A stretch of 64,000 bases of DNA from Verrucomicrobiota bacterium (GTDB lineage: Bacteria; Verrucomicrobiota; Verrucomicrobiia; Methylacidiphilales; JBCCWR01). Positions 18,023-27,914 of this stretch are shown piece after piece. The stretch spans positions 1 through 64,000 of the forward strand of contig JBCCXA010000004.1 in assembly GCA_039192515.1 (NCBI GenBank), in the 5' to 3' direction. Every line of letters begins with the position of its first letter. Within the stretch, counting starts at the first letter, position 1. The notes under the pieces are model-generated. The model worked only from the letters and a program-made list of their open reading frames with translations, was not told where the DNA came from and did no database searches. The translations under genes were made by a program, and so were the position numbers.

Positions 18023-19114
18023 ATGATTTGCGCTTGCGAAACCTTTGCACAAACTCCGTCTTACTCTCCGACAGGTAATGAAGGCTGTTTTAGGTATCGA
18101 GGACTTAAGCGGTGTAAGGCTACTAGGCTTAGTCCAAAATATAAAATGCACTATTTAAAGCGGTATGGCTCAGATCCTATTGCCTACTCGACTATTCAAA
18201 GCGGGCTTAGAGATTATTACATAGCTGATTCTGGCTATGCAAGTTACGCAAGTTGTTTGGGATCTCATTTTATTTTGGGATCGATTATTTGTTCGGACAA
18301 GGATCTAGAGAATTTTGCTACTGAAGTCATAAAGGACCTCGGCTGTCCTTCATTTGTTCAGATCAACAAAAGCTTTGCTAGACTACTACATGATCATTTT
18401 GGATATAAGGTTACAAAAATAGGGGTAGAATCGCAGCTTCATACACAAAGCTACGAACTATCTAATGACTACAAAAAACGTAACTTACGTTCGTATATAA
18501 GAAAAGGGGAAAGACAATCAAATATTTATGAACTAACAATTGAAGGCTTGAGTAAGCAATTTGATATTTCGGTGGGTGATATAGAATGTGTTACTAAGCA
18601 ATGGCTTAGCCAGAAGAAGCGAAAGAAGCAGATTAGGTTTTTAACTCGTGAGACTATTTATGAAGACGAACCCGGTGTAAGGAAATTTTATTCTATAGAT
18701 AAGAATAATGAATTGATAGGTTTTGTTTTCTTTAATCCTATATACTCTGAAGGTGAAACAGTAGGCTATTGCGCTGATCACATGAGAGTAGTTAAGGGGG
18801 CTTCAAAAGGCCATGTTGCGTATATCATCATGAAGGCTTTTGAGAAACTTAAGCAAGAGGGGATTTCTTATCTCTCACTAGGACTTTCACCTTTTTATCG
18901 ACTAGGATCAGACACTGACTTTAAGGAGAGCTTAGGACTACGAGCTTTGTTTCAGTTTTTGTATCGGTATGGAAATAGACTTCATAATTTTAAAGGATTG
19001 TCTTCTTACAAAGCTCAATTTAGAGGGGATGAACATGATGTTTATGTGGCAACAAAAAGCATCAATCCGATTAAGGATGTTCTAGCTTTTCATAAATATA
19101 TGGGCCTAATTTAG
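18023..19114 (+). CDS. DUF2156 / MprF C-terminal-like (LPG synthase-like) protein
   Basis: 363 residues from the first ATG. The first ~40 residues are Cys/Arg-rich and unlike the family, so the ATG at 18146 (MHYLKRYGSDPIAYSTIQSG, 322 residues) may be the real start; neither start has a good ribosome-binding site. From there the protein looks like the GNAT-fold C-terminal domain of lysylphosphatidylglycerol synthase: YLSLGLSPF near residue 290 and the closing FKGLSSYKAQFRGDEHDVYVA. MprF proteins move aminoacyl groups from tRNA to lipids. Stand-alone relatives often have unknown substrates, and there is no flippase domain here. Confidence 0.75.
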   Translation: MICACETFAQTPSYSPTGNEGCFRYRGLKRCKATRLSPKYKMHYLKRYGSDPIAYSTIQSGLRDYYIADSGYASYASCLGSHFILGSIICSDKDLENFATEVIKDLGCPSFVQINKSFARLLHDHFGYKVTKIGVESQLHTQSYELSNDYKKRNLRSYIRKGERQSNIYELTIEGLSKQFDISVGDIECVTKQWLSQKKRKKQIRFLTRETIYEDEPGVRKFYSIDKNNELIGFVFFNPIYSEGETVGYCADHMRVVKGASKGHVAYIIMKAFEKLKQEGISYLSLGLSPFYRLGSDTDFKESLGLRALFQFLYRYGNRLHNFKGLSSYKAQFRGDEHDVYVATKSINPIKDVLAFHKYMGLI

Positions 19115-19183
19115 GATCATACTACTTATCAGATGCAAGGAGTTCTGATTTACGGGAAATCAGATTTAAACCCGAATTATGCA

Positions 19184-19320
19184 GAAGAGACTTAAAATTT
19201 TACGCAACATCTTGGCCTCAAAAAATATAGAGTCTCCTAGAGGTATCACCTTTTGATGTATCTTCGTCGACTCTCATTTCTTTGTGGCTTAAGCTTTTAG
19301 GCGCCTCGTTCAATTTCTAT
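19184..19320 (+). repeat. decayed intergenic repeat, copy A
   Basis: It shares long matches with copy B: TTGGCCTCAAAAAATATAGA against GTGGCCTCAAGAAATATAGA, then TCGACTCTC and TGGCTTA in the same order and spacing. Its right end, GGCTTAAGCTTTTAG...GTTCAATTTCTAT, matches the right end of copy C (near 62700-62731). No terminal inverted repeat or target duplication was found. Confidence 0.7.
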
Positions 19321-19345
19321 GATATAATCTTGGTTAAACTGAGCC

Positions 19346-19420
19346 ATGCCATAGAGACTTGAATATCTGTGCAAGATCTTGATCTCCGAAATCATGGAAT
19401 ATTCTGAAGATATCCGAGTT
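19346..19420 (+). repeat. decayed intergenic repeat, copy A' (left part)
   Basis: CATAGAGACTTGAATATCTG and GCAAGATCTTG match the left end of copies B and D. It follows copy A almost directly. The right module is missing or too diverged to see. Confidence 0.5.
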
Positions 19421-19627
19421 TCATCGCTAGATTGTTCCGTTCTTTAGGAGTTTCAGGAGGAGGTAAAGCTCTTCGAAGCCGACTTTACAAAGCTAAAGAT
19501 TATTCTGAGCATATACTGCTAGAAGCAAGGAAATTGTCTACAGGCCAGTGCATGGCTGTTTGATTTCCTATGGGCTCCTCACTTCACAGTTAAGCGAAAA
19601 AGCTAACTTAACTGCTTAAACTTGTTG

Positions 19628-19770
19628 ACGCCATAGGAACTTAAAGATCTGGGTAAGATCGTGGCCTCAAGAAATATAGAAGCTCCCAGCAGTATTATCT
19701 TATGGATACATCTTTGTTCGACTCTCTTTTCCTTCTGGCTTACACTATTATGTATTTGTTCCACTTCTAT
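19628..19770 (+). repeat. decayed intergenic repeat, copy B
   Basis: It has the left end CCATAGGAACTTAAAGATCT, the centre GTGGCCTCAAGAAATATAGA and the right end GTTCGACTCTCTTTTCC...TTCCACTTCTAT. It is the copy most alike to A; the alignment by eye is over about 130 bases with few gaps. Confidence 0.7.
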
Positions 19771-19855
19771 CATTGCTTCTAAAGTCTCCAGATAAGTTAA
19801 TAGAGGGCTGAAAAGCGGTTGTTAAAGGCAGTGATTGGGCTTATTCTTATATGAA

Positions 19856-22800
19856 ATGACTTTTCGAGATAATCGTGAGTTTTTCAGAAAAGCGATTAGC
19901 TGCTTTCTGCTAATCATATGTTGCTCTATAAGCCTTCGTAGCCAAGGAGTTGATCCTGCTGAGAAGACTCAAAAGTACTATGATGCCTTGTTAAAGCGAC
20001 CTGCAGCGGGAAGATTATATGATAAGTTTTATGAAACGTGGCTGGATCATGGAACTGTTAAAGGCTTGGAGAATTTTCTAAAGCAAAAAATCTCCTCTTC
20101 CAATGAGGACCTTGAAGATAGGAAATTATTATTAGCATTCTTCTATCTGAAAACAGGGGAAGACAATCTTGCCCTAAAGCTATTTGAGGAAGTTGCGAAA
20201 CTTCAACCAGACGATGCTGGCACATGGTATGAAAAGGCCTTATTGGAAGCCAAGAACCTTGATTTTGATTCAGCTATAAAATCACTTGAGAGCATTAAGC
20301 AAGAATCACTTTCAGATCAGGATGCAATTAAAATTGAGAGACTTAAAGGTAAGCTCTATGCCCGTATAGGAGAGAATGAAAGAGCTTTAGAGTTATGGGA
20401 GAGCATTGCGGAAACGTATTCGAATGATCCAAGTGTATTAGAGGACTTAGTTGATCTGCAAGTTAAGGAGGGGTTTCTAGATCAGGCCATTATCAGTGTG
20501 AGCAAGCTGATTGAACAAACTTCTGACGTTCACCAAAGAATTGCTAAAACACTTCAAAAAGCTGAGCTTCTCAATCGGGCAGGAGAAAAAGAAAAGTCCT
20601 TAAAAATCTACAGTGAATCTCTAAAGCAGATTGAAATAGGTTCTTGGTTGGAAAAAGAAATTTGTGAGGCGGTTGAAAAAATTTACCGTCAAGAACAAGA
20701 TCTGAACGGCCTTAAAAAGTTTTATAGAAATCTCTTAGATAACGATAAGCAACGAGTTTCGATTAAGGAGAGGTATGCACAGGTTCTGTTAGACCTCAAC
20801 CAGGGCGGAAAAGCACTTGAAGTAGTTGAGGAAATTTTAGAAATCATGCCAGGCGAGCGTTCTTACAGGGAAAAATATGTAGAGATATTGGGACAGATGG
20901 GGCGGCACAGAAAGGCCATAGAGGTACTTAATGGGTTGTTGGACAGTCATGCTGCTGACGGTGAGCTATGGGTGAGGCTATCTGAGTTACAGTTCCAAAA
21001 CGGCGATAAGAGGAGTGCGGGAGAGGCTTTAGACAGGTACTTAGAGGTCAGTGACAAATCAGAATATGTTTACTTACGAGTTGCCAAATTACTGGAAGAG
21101 TTTGATCTCAAAAGTAGGGCTGGGGAAGTCTATGAAAAACTCATTGAAGTATACCCCTATAGCCTTAGTGCTAGAGGGAAGTATGCATCTTATCTATATG
21201 AAAATGGCGGTAGAGATGAGGCAGTTACAATTTGGAAAGAAATGATTAGTCAAGGAGGGCGGTCAGAGCTAATTAGCATATCTGGTATTTTATCTGCCCA
21301 AGGAGAGCATGAGCTCGCTTACGATTTTTTAAAAGAACGAATTGATGAATATGGGGATGATGTAATTTATTTAGGACTTATTACTCAGGAAGCCCGTTTT
21401 CTTAAGAAATGGGATGAAGCTTTACCCTGGGCAATAAAGAAGCTGGAGTTATCACGAGGTCTAGAAGAGATAAGGGCAGCTTTGACACAAGTATCATTTA
21501 TCATTAGTCGCTCAAGAAAAATCGAACAGACGATTGAAAGTCTTAAAAGCAAACCTTCTCTTAGCATTCAGGAAAGAGCTCTCTTGGCGGAAATGTATGC
21601 TCAAGAAGGAGCACTAGAGGATGCTGAAGAGGTGCTAGAGGATTTAAAAAGCAAGGATATTTTCATATCTCTTGGGCTTATGGTTAATATATATGCACGC
21701 GCTCAAAATTGGGAGAAAGCTGCTATAGTAACAGAAGAAATGATCGAGCATGCCAAAGGTAGAAGATCTTTCTATTTAGAACAGTTAATAGGTTATTATC
21801 AGAAAGCCAGCAAATGGGAAAAAGCCTTAAGTTGGGTAAGAGAGCTTAAAAAGATATCTCCAAATAAGGTAGAACCATGGTTGCAAGAAGTCCAAGTATT
21901 AGGGCAACTTGATCGAACTGAAAAGGCCATTGAAATCCTTCAGAAGGCGGTAGGAAAATACCAAAATGACGTTTCTTTAAGAGCTAAGCTTGCAGAAGTT
22001 TTTACGACTTCGGGAAATAGTCAACGAGCAGTAGAAATTTACTGGGAATTATTCTACGAGGCAGAGGATGCTGAGGCTAAACTTCAGTGGGTTCGTCAGA
22101 TGGCTAATGCTGTTAGAGAAAAGAGGGGCTTCGAAGAACTTATAAAGAGGTTTGAGAGTTTGCATCTTAGAGAATCTGAATCAGTGCTTTATATTCTGTC
22201 GCTTGCTGAGCTTTATAAAATCGCCAATGAACCTATAGATTACAGAAATGCGTTAGAGAAGGCCATTAAGTTAGACCCAAAAAACCAAGCGTTAAAACTT
22301 GAATTAGCTTCATTTTTAGAGACAGAGGGGTTATTAGATAATGCGCTGTCGATCCTAGAAGAAATTTCTCAGAAGGATAAAAGCGCTAATATTCAAAAAA
22401 GACTCTCGAGATTATATTTTTCTTTAGGTTATGATGAAAAAGGCTTTGAAGTCTTAAAAAACATAGCAGGGAATGACGAGATGGACGAAGAGGCCATTGA
22501 GTTAATTGCAAATGCCAGAGTGAGTTCCGGTGATTGGCAAGGTGCTATCGAGTTTCTTAAGTCAAAACTGCAAAAATTTCCCAATGACTACCGATTACGT
22601 TTTATGCTGGCGGTAGCTTATGTAGAGAGCTTAGAAAAAGAAAAAGCAATTGAGCAGTTTCTGAGACTTCTAGAAGTGAAGGATGAGCTAGCTAGAGTAA
22701 AAGTAGTAGAAACGGATACTCCTGGTTCATACCGTTACGAAATGATAAGGAGTTACGCAAAATTGCTGCCTGAAGTAACAAATCACCTTTTAACAAGCCG

Positions 22801-25800
22801 TCGTCATTCGGATGAGATATTTAAATATAAAGCAAATAATCGCTCTACTTTCAATCAGCCTGTAAGTGCTCAGAGCTATGGCTTGACCCTTCCTGTAGGT
22901 GTGAAGATGTTGAGAGTCTATACGATGGCTCATATACAGCAGCTTGCTAAGGATATGAGTTCAGAGAGAAGGAGCTCTCTGGTTTTAAGCTTAGGTGAAC
23001 GTGGCGTGGAAAGAAGCGAACTTTGGGTTAATCAAGTCCTAGAGGGAATGCAGCCTAACTGGCAACTTATATGTGATATTATAGTAAAAAATCCTCAAGA
23101 TAGGGCACTATTAGGTCTTTTTGCGGTTTATGGGAAAAGCTCAAATCTCGGGAACAAAAAGTGTTACGAACTTGGTTGCCAGGTATATGAAGTGTTTAGA
23201 GAGGAAAGTATACAGATGGCTTTTCTTGGTGCTCTTAATGCAGCTCTAGCTGATTCAAGAGGGAACAAATTATTAGCTGAAGTTCTCAGCTCTGATAAAA
23301 GAATAAATAAACCAAATCTTTTGTTAACAGTTACATTGCCGACAGTGTTGGGGGCATTAAGTTCGCAAAATAAGACCTCTTACATAAGCCTAGAAAATAG
23401 AATCAAATTAAAAGAACTCATGTTGAATTGGTATAACAATGTAGATTGGGAGATGTTAGATTTCGGTGCAAGGATTATGGTCTATGTAGCTCAAGCTCTG
23501 GCACACGAAGAGGATTATGAAACTTTAATCTCCTTTCTGGATGATGAAGCTAAAAGGTTTAGTCGCCCAAATATTAAAAGCAACCTGCCCAATTATTTTC
23601 AGAGAATTCAGCAGCAAAAATTTCTTGGTAAACTAAACTTTCCTCCTGGTGGTACAAAGGAATTACCAGAATTTATGTTGATATTAGTTGATCCTCCTTC
23701 GGTAAGGACAAGCACCTATCTTACTCTAAAGCTACCAAAATCAAAGGTAGATATTCTCAAGCACGTGGATAAAACGCAGAACCCCTATCTAAGAATCCTT
23801 CTCGTGAGGCTTTTAGAAGATGACTCTCTAACTAAATCAGAAGTTGATAAACTTTTACTTCAAGAGAGTCCTAGTTTAGATGATTACCTATGGTCAGCAG
23901 CTTTTGCTTCTTACCAGGATAGGCATGTAGATGCGCTAAATTTATATAGGGAGGCTAAGAAAAAGCCTATCAATGCCATGACTAAAGCTAAAGTTGATCA
24001 GGCAATTGTATTTAGTTTATTAGAAATGGATAAAGAAAAAGTTACTGATAGTGATTTAGAGATAGGCCAACTCGCATTGCAAAGCCTATCTCGCAAAATG
24101 AATACCAAACAGGAGACTGATTTATTACTTAAAGCTATGCAATCACTTGGGCTTAAAGATGAAGCTCAAAAGTACAAGAGCCGCTTGGCTATTTCTAGCT
24201 CACCGCTCGCTAATATTTCTGCAACTAGCCGTTCGCCTGCTCGCCAGCCTAATAGTCTTGATAAAGTAAAAAAGTATCTCAATGAAAAGAAGGGCGAACA
24301 TGCTGTTGATGTTGCAGCATCCGAACTCAGAAGTTTATCACAAAAATTTCTATCTAACGGGGGTAAAACAAATCAAACAGCCAAGCAATTGCAGCAAGAG
24401 CTTCGTAAAAAAGGGTTAGTTAAAGATGTGTTAGAAAAGCTTAAGCCCAGTATTGAACTCAATTTTAAACAATTGGCAATTTTGGGGGCAGCCCATGAAC
24501 TAATGGAGGAGGATTCATTGGCCCTTGATTATTACCAGAAAGCCTTAAAAATAAATCCCGATCAAGTCATTATCTCACTTCGTGTAGCCATGATGAGTTT
24601 AAGGGATAATAAAGAAACTGCCCGTGGCATCATTAATCAATTTGATCGTGACAGTTTTTATATAGTATCAAACGATTTGGAAACCTACTTTAATCATAAT
24701 CGTAAAATAAGTTATCTCTCTAGAATAGAGCTTATCGAAATGTTAACGTGCCGTTTGCAAGCTATAGAGCTGCTGGACGGATCATGGAAATGGGTTCGAT
24801 CCGTTTTTAATGTTTTGGAACGCAGTTATAATCAGGATGGCATAGAATTGCCGCAGCTTAGCACCCTCAGAGGTATGCGGGGAGAGTTTACGATTTCCTC
24901 TAAAAGCGGATCAGAGAGCATAAGAGAAAAGGCACAAAAACTTTCAGCCGTAAGGTTGGAAACTTATGAAAAACTCTGCCGGGTCATGCTAAATAACCCT
25001 GAAATGTCGCTCTATGCTTTTGAAAAAGTTTGCCGGCTAATATTAGCATCAGAGCGCCCAAGAAATGAATTGCCGAAAATGGCTCAAGAAGCATTGCTAT
25101 TAGCTAAGAGAAATTGGGTATACCAAAATTACAGCCGCAAGCGATCTCACGATGCTTTATCCCATTATACACCAATAGAATATCTGGCTCTTCATGCATA
25201 TAGAGAAAATAATTGGGATTTTCTCACAAATGAAGTAATTCCAAGTCTTAGAAAAGAAGAGCTGGGTCAGATGGCCGATTTACTGGAAGCCATTTCTGAA
25301 TTATACCAAGTTGAAGAATATGAATTTGCTCGGGTGGCCCAGGATTTTGTCCGTAAAAGTTTCCCTGGGAATAGTATAGGTATGCATTATCTAGATATTG
25401 TTACGGATATATGGTCTGAGCGTCAGTTTAAGATGGATTTATCCGATACTTTGTTAGTAGGTTTGGAGCAGAGAAATCGGTATTGGTTTAAGGTTCCCTA
25501 TGGAGTAATTGAGCATTGCTTGGAAATATACAACAGGGAAGGTCGAGAAGCTCTTTCAGCTATGCTAGATAGTATTGCTTTAGAGTATATGGACCAAGGT
25601 AAGAATAGAGAAAAATTCTTAAATCAGTATTTAGAAACACGTGGACGCACTCATGGCTCTCCAGGACACGATATTTATTTATTTGCTTCATTCATTGAAG
25701 AACTGGCTGGATATGAGTCAATCTCTTTATTTGCTTATCACTACTTAGATTCGATTTCACCAAAGTTAGCGTCAAATCATAAAGGTCCCATTATTAATAA

Positions 25801-26251
25801 TTTGGTAAGAAGAGTCCCAAAACAATCAGATGAGGTTATTTCTTTTTTGATAAATTCAGAACTACTTAGACTTGATCTGGATAGAATGCGTCTCTATCGC
25901 ATTCAAAATGCTAATAAAAAGACATTAGTATCATCTATTTTGGGTAATATTCAAAGGGCTAAAGAAAATGAAAAGGAGAGTGTGATCGTTGCACTGTCAG
26001 AGGCGGCTGAAAAAGATTCTTCATTTGGGCTCCAGTTCGCACTCGCCTATCTTAAAGATAAATCAGGGGAAAGTCTTCTTGAGCTTTTTACCTTGAACTC
26101 AGAATCACTGGCTGGATTGCCTTCAGAGCAAAAGAACGAGTGGATCTTGGCAATACGTGACTTACTCCCTAAAGATATTTATGATACTGAACTGTCTGAA
26201 GATAGCAGAGATTTTCTTGCTTGGTTGAAAAAGCAAAAGACCGAGGGCTGA
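19856..26251 (+). CDS. giant secreted TPR-repeat protein
   Basis: 2131 residues from the ATG at 19856. A TTG seven codons upstream is possible, but the ATG gives a better signal peptide (basic start, then CFLLIICCSISL). Tetratricopeptide-like helical repeats fill residues about 50-1000, and again around 1500-1600 (for example ALDYYQKALKINPDQVIISL). Long regions between show only weak repeats. TPR proteins are scaffolds, so no enzyme activity is suggested. It is the first gene of a tight operon with MoxR, DUF58 and vWA genes. BatD/BatE-like TPR proteins occur beside MoxR in other bacteria, but this one is far larger. Cell location: periplasm or outer face, inferred from the signal peptide. Confidence 0.88.
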   Translation: MTFRDNREFFRKAISCFLLIICCSISLRSQGVDPAEKTQKYYDALLKRPAAGRLYDKFYETWLDHGTVKGLENFLKQKISSSNEDLEDRKLLLAFFYLKTGEDNLALKLFEEVAKLQPDDAGTWYEKALLEAKNLDFDSAIKSLESIKQESLSDQDAIKIERLKGKLYARIGENERALELWESIAETYSNDPSVLEDLVDLQVKEGFLDQAIISVSKLIEQTSDVHQRIAKTLQKAELLNRAGEKEKSLKIYSESLKQIEIGSWLEKEICEAVEKIYRQEQDLNGLKKFYRNLLDNDKQRVSIKERYAQVLLDLNQGGKALEVVEEILEIMPGERSYREKYVEILGQMGRHRKAIEVLNGLLDSHAADGELWVRLSELQFQNGDKRSAGEALDRYLEVSDKSEYVYLRVAKLLEEFDLKSRAGEVYEKLIEVYPYSLSARGKYASYLYENGGRDEAVTIWKEMISQGGRSELISISGILSAQGEHELAYDFLKERIDEYGDDVIYLGLITQEARFLKKWDEALPWAIKKLELSRGLEEIRAALTQVSFIISRSRKIEQTIESLKSKPSLSIQERALLAEMYAQEGALEDAEEVLEDLKSKDIFISLGLMVNIYARAQNWEKAAIVTEEMIEHAKGRRSFYLEQLIGYYQKASKWEKALSWVRELKKISPNKVEPWLQEVQVLGQLDRTEKAIEILQKAVGKYQNDVSLRAKLAEVFTTSGNSQRAVEIYWELFYEAEDAEAKLQWVRQMANAVREKRGFEELIKRFESLHLRESESVLYILSLAELYKIANEPIDYRNALEKAIKLDPKNQALKLELASFLETEGLLDNALSILEEISQKDKSANIQKRLSRLYFSLGYDEKGFEVLKNIAGNDEMDEEAIELIANARVSSGDWQGAIEFLKSKLQKFPNDYRLRFMLAVAYVESLEKEKAIEQFLRLLEVKDELARVKVVETDTPGSYRYEMIRSYAKLLPEVTNHLLTSRRHSDEIFKYKANNRSTFNQPVSAQSYGLTLPVGVKMLRVYTMAHIQQLAKDMSSERRSSLVLSLGERGVERSELWVNQVLEGMQPNWQLICDIIVKNPQDRALLGLFAVYGKSSNLGNKKCYELGCQVYEVFREESIQMAFLGALNAALADSRGNKLLAEVLSSDKRINKPNLLLTVTLPTVLGALSSQNKTSYISLENRIKLKELMLNWYNNVDWEMLDFGARIMVYVAQALAHEEDYETLISFLDDEAKRFSRPNIKSNLPNYFQRIQQQKFLGKLNFPPGGTKELPEFMLILVDPPSVRTSTYLTLKLPKSKVDILKHVDKTQNPYLRILLVRLLEDDSLTKSEVDKLLLQESPSLDDYLWSAAFASYQDRHVDALNLYREAKKKPINAMTKAKVDQAIVFSLLEMDKEKVTDSDLEIGQLALQSLSRKMNTKQETDLLLKAMQSLGLKDEAQKYKSRLAISSSPLANISATSRSPARQPNSLDKVKKYLNEKKGEHAVDVAASELRSLSQKFLSNGGKTNQTAKQLQQELRKKGLVKDVLEKLKPSIELNFKQLAILGAAHELMEEDSLALDYYQKALKINPDQVIISLRVAMMSLRDNKETARGIINQFDRDSFYIVSNDLETYFNHNRKISYLSRIELIEMLTCRLQAIELLDGSWKWVRSVFNVLERSYNQDGIELPQLSTLRGMRGEFTISSKSGSESIREKAQKLSAVRLETYEKLCRVMLNNPEMSLYAFEKVCRLILASERPRNELPKMAQEALLLAKRNWVYQNYSRKRSHDALSHYTPIEYLALHAYRENNWDFLTNEVIPSLRKEELGQMADLLEAISELYQVEEYEFARVAQDFVRKSFPGNSIGMHYLDIVTDIWSERQFKMDLSDTLLVGLEQRNRYWFKVPYGVIEHCLEIYNREGREALSAMLDSIALEYMDQGKNREKFLNQYLETRGRTHGSPGHDIYLFASFIEELAGYESISLFAYHYLDSISPKLASNHKGPIINNLVRRVPKQSDEVISFLINSELLRLDLDRMRLYRIQNANKKTLVSSILGNIQRAKENEKESVIVALSEAAEKDSSFGLQFALAYLKDKSGESLLELFTLNSESLAGLPSEQKNEWILAIRDLLPKDIYDTELSEDSRDFLAWLKKQKTEG

Positions 26252-26252
26252 T

Positions 26253-27902
26253 ATGGATAAATTAACGCAAATTGAAACGGATAGAGGCGCTGGAGTAACA
26301 GAGTTTATTGCTAGTATTTGCAAAAGACTCAATCAGCACAGATTATGGAATTATTTCATTTATTCGTGTGCAGCAGCAGCAGTCTTGATGGTTTTAATTG
26401 GTGCAAGTTATCTGCTCACAGGCCATGAAATTCCTAAGTATATTTATGGGATAGTGGGAGGATTAGCGATTGTTACTTGGTTATTGTATTTTACGTCTAG
26501 AAGGATTACCAAGGATGAAGCGGCAGCTTACGGAGATCGGTTTTTTAATTTGAAAGATAGCTTAGTTTCATGTCGAAATTTTGCAAAGAGTCGGCTTGAA
26601 GGTGAGGTCTACGATTTACAAGCTAGAAGGACGGTTAATGTTATTAAGCCTCTATCTGTAAAGCATATTGCCTATCAATTGCCTCGCCGTTCATTTGCAG
26701 TTCTCCTAGTGCTTGGTCTTGTTTCTGTCCTAATGGCTTTTAAAGGACCTTCCGAGTCTTTATTGAAAAAGCAACAGGAAGAATTGGAAACAGAACGGGA
26801 GACAGCAAAAATAAAAGGCGAGCTTGAGAAGCTAGTGAAAGATTTAGAAGAAAAGTCCGTAGATAACGAGGAGCGTGATTTGATAAAGGCCGATCGACTC
26901 AAAAAATGGGTGCAAGAGCTCAAAAGCACCAAGGATCGAGAAGAGGCTTTGAGACAATATGCTCTGCTAGAGAGAAAATTGAATAAGTTGTCTTTTTCGA
27001 TACAAAGAAAAAAGGATGAGCAGCTGCTTAATAGGGTGGGAACCGAGTTGGCTAGAGCAAGAGAGTCCAAAGAGTTAGGAGAAATGTTGCGCGCCAAGAG
27101 ATACAGGCAAGCTGCTCAAAAGTTGAAAGACCAACAGACAAGAATGAAGAAACAGGAAGATTTATCAGAAAAGAAAAGACAGCTTGAGCAATTAAAGACT
27201 TTAGCGCAACGAATGGCATCTGCATCTGACAGCTTAGCAAGTAGAATGGACCAAGGAGCTAGCTTGCAGAACAACATGCCACAAATGGCAAAGCAAAAAG
27301 ATGCGAATGACCATGACGCTAATCAAAAGCACTTAAAGGATCTGTTTGATAACTTAAAGCAAAATTTAGAGAATGCAGACCAATTATTGAGTCAATATAT
27401 GGATGAGAGTCCGAAGAATGAGCAGATGACTAAGGATTTTGAAAATTCACTGGATAGTGCGGAAGGGGATTTGAGGCAATTGTCGCAGCGCCTGCAATCG
27501 CTCTCTAAGATGAATCAAGCAAAGCAGAGGCTAGAGAACTTAAGATTTGCATTAAGTGGTATACAAGGAGAGTTTATACAGAAATTACCGATCGATAAAA
27601 ATGAAGGGCCACAAAGCGGGAAATTGGCTGGAAATCAATCAATAGACTCTAGTAGAGAAGCACAGGCAACTGAATCAAAAACGGGACTAGCGACTCAATT
27701 GAAAGGTGCTCAAGGAACGGGGCCCTCATTGAGGGCACTTGAATCAGCAAATCAAGGAAGTGGGACTGTTACCAGAGTATCAAAAAAAATAACCAAAGAT
27801 TTTGAGTATCAAGTAGAGTCATTCATTCAGAGAGAAGATGTGCCTCAAGAGGTTCGTCAAGGAGTTAAATCATATTTTGAGAATATTCATCAGGGAGAAT
27901 AA
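26253..27902 (+). CDS. membrane coiled-coil protein of the MoxR-vWA operon
   Basis: 549 residues. Three hydrophobic segments lie in the N-terminal 165 residues (about 33-55, 62-82 and 145-162). A very long Lys/Glu/Gln-rich coiled coil follows from about 165 to 420, then a Ser/Gly/Gln-rich stretch and a conserved-looking end (VPQEVRQGVKSYFENIHQGE). The layout resembles DUF4175-type proteins often found next to MoxR/DUF58 clusters, but I cannot confirm the family. The ATG is one base after the TPR stop, so the two are co-translated. Confidence 0.85.
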   Translation: MDKLTQIETDRGAGVTEFIASICKRLNQHRLWNYFIYSCAAAAVLMVLIGASYLLTGHEIPKYIYGIVGGLAIVTWLLYFTSRRITKDEAAAYGDRFFNLKDSLVSCRNFAKSRLEGEVYDLQARRTVNVIKPLSVKHIAYQLPRRSFAVLLVLGLVSVLMAFKGPSESLLKKQQEELETERETAKIKGELEKLVKDLEEKSVDNEERDLIKADRLKKWVQELKSTKDREEALRQYALLERKLNKLSFSIQRKKDEQLLNRVGTELARARESKELGEMLRAKRYRQAAQKLKDQQTRMKKQEDLSEKKRQLEQLKTLAQRMASASDSLASRMDQGASLQNNMPQMAKQKDANDHDANQKHLKDLFDNLKQNLENADQLLSQYMDESPKNEQMTKDFENSLDSAEGDLRQLSQRLQSLSKMNQAKQRLENLRFALSGIQGEFIQKLPIDKNEGPQSGKLAGNQSIDSSREAQATESKTGLATQLKGAQGTGPSLRALESANQGSGTVTRVSKKITKDFEYQVESFIQREDVPQEVRQGVKSYFENIHQGE

Positions 27903-27914
27903 AGGAATTATAAG

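Larger units (their letters stand above)
19115..19855. other. 741-base gap with no intact gene, filled with repeat copies
   Basis: No open frame of convincing length. Three copies of a decayed repeat lie at 19184-19320, 19346-19420 and 19628-19770. An 8-bp hairpin, CAGTTAAG (19587-19594) with CTTAACTG (19607-19614), lies between them. The TPR gene starts at the right end; no strong promoter is seen. Confidence 0.7.

Noticed and set aside
19184..19770. Intact insertion sequence
   Set aside because: No transposase frame, terminal inverted repeats or target duplications were seen; only a decayed repeat family.
26675..27097. 140-codon open frame on the - strand
   Set aside because: Ser/Leu-rich antisense of the Lys/Glu coiled coil in the MoxR operon.
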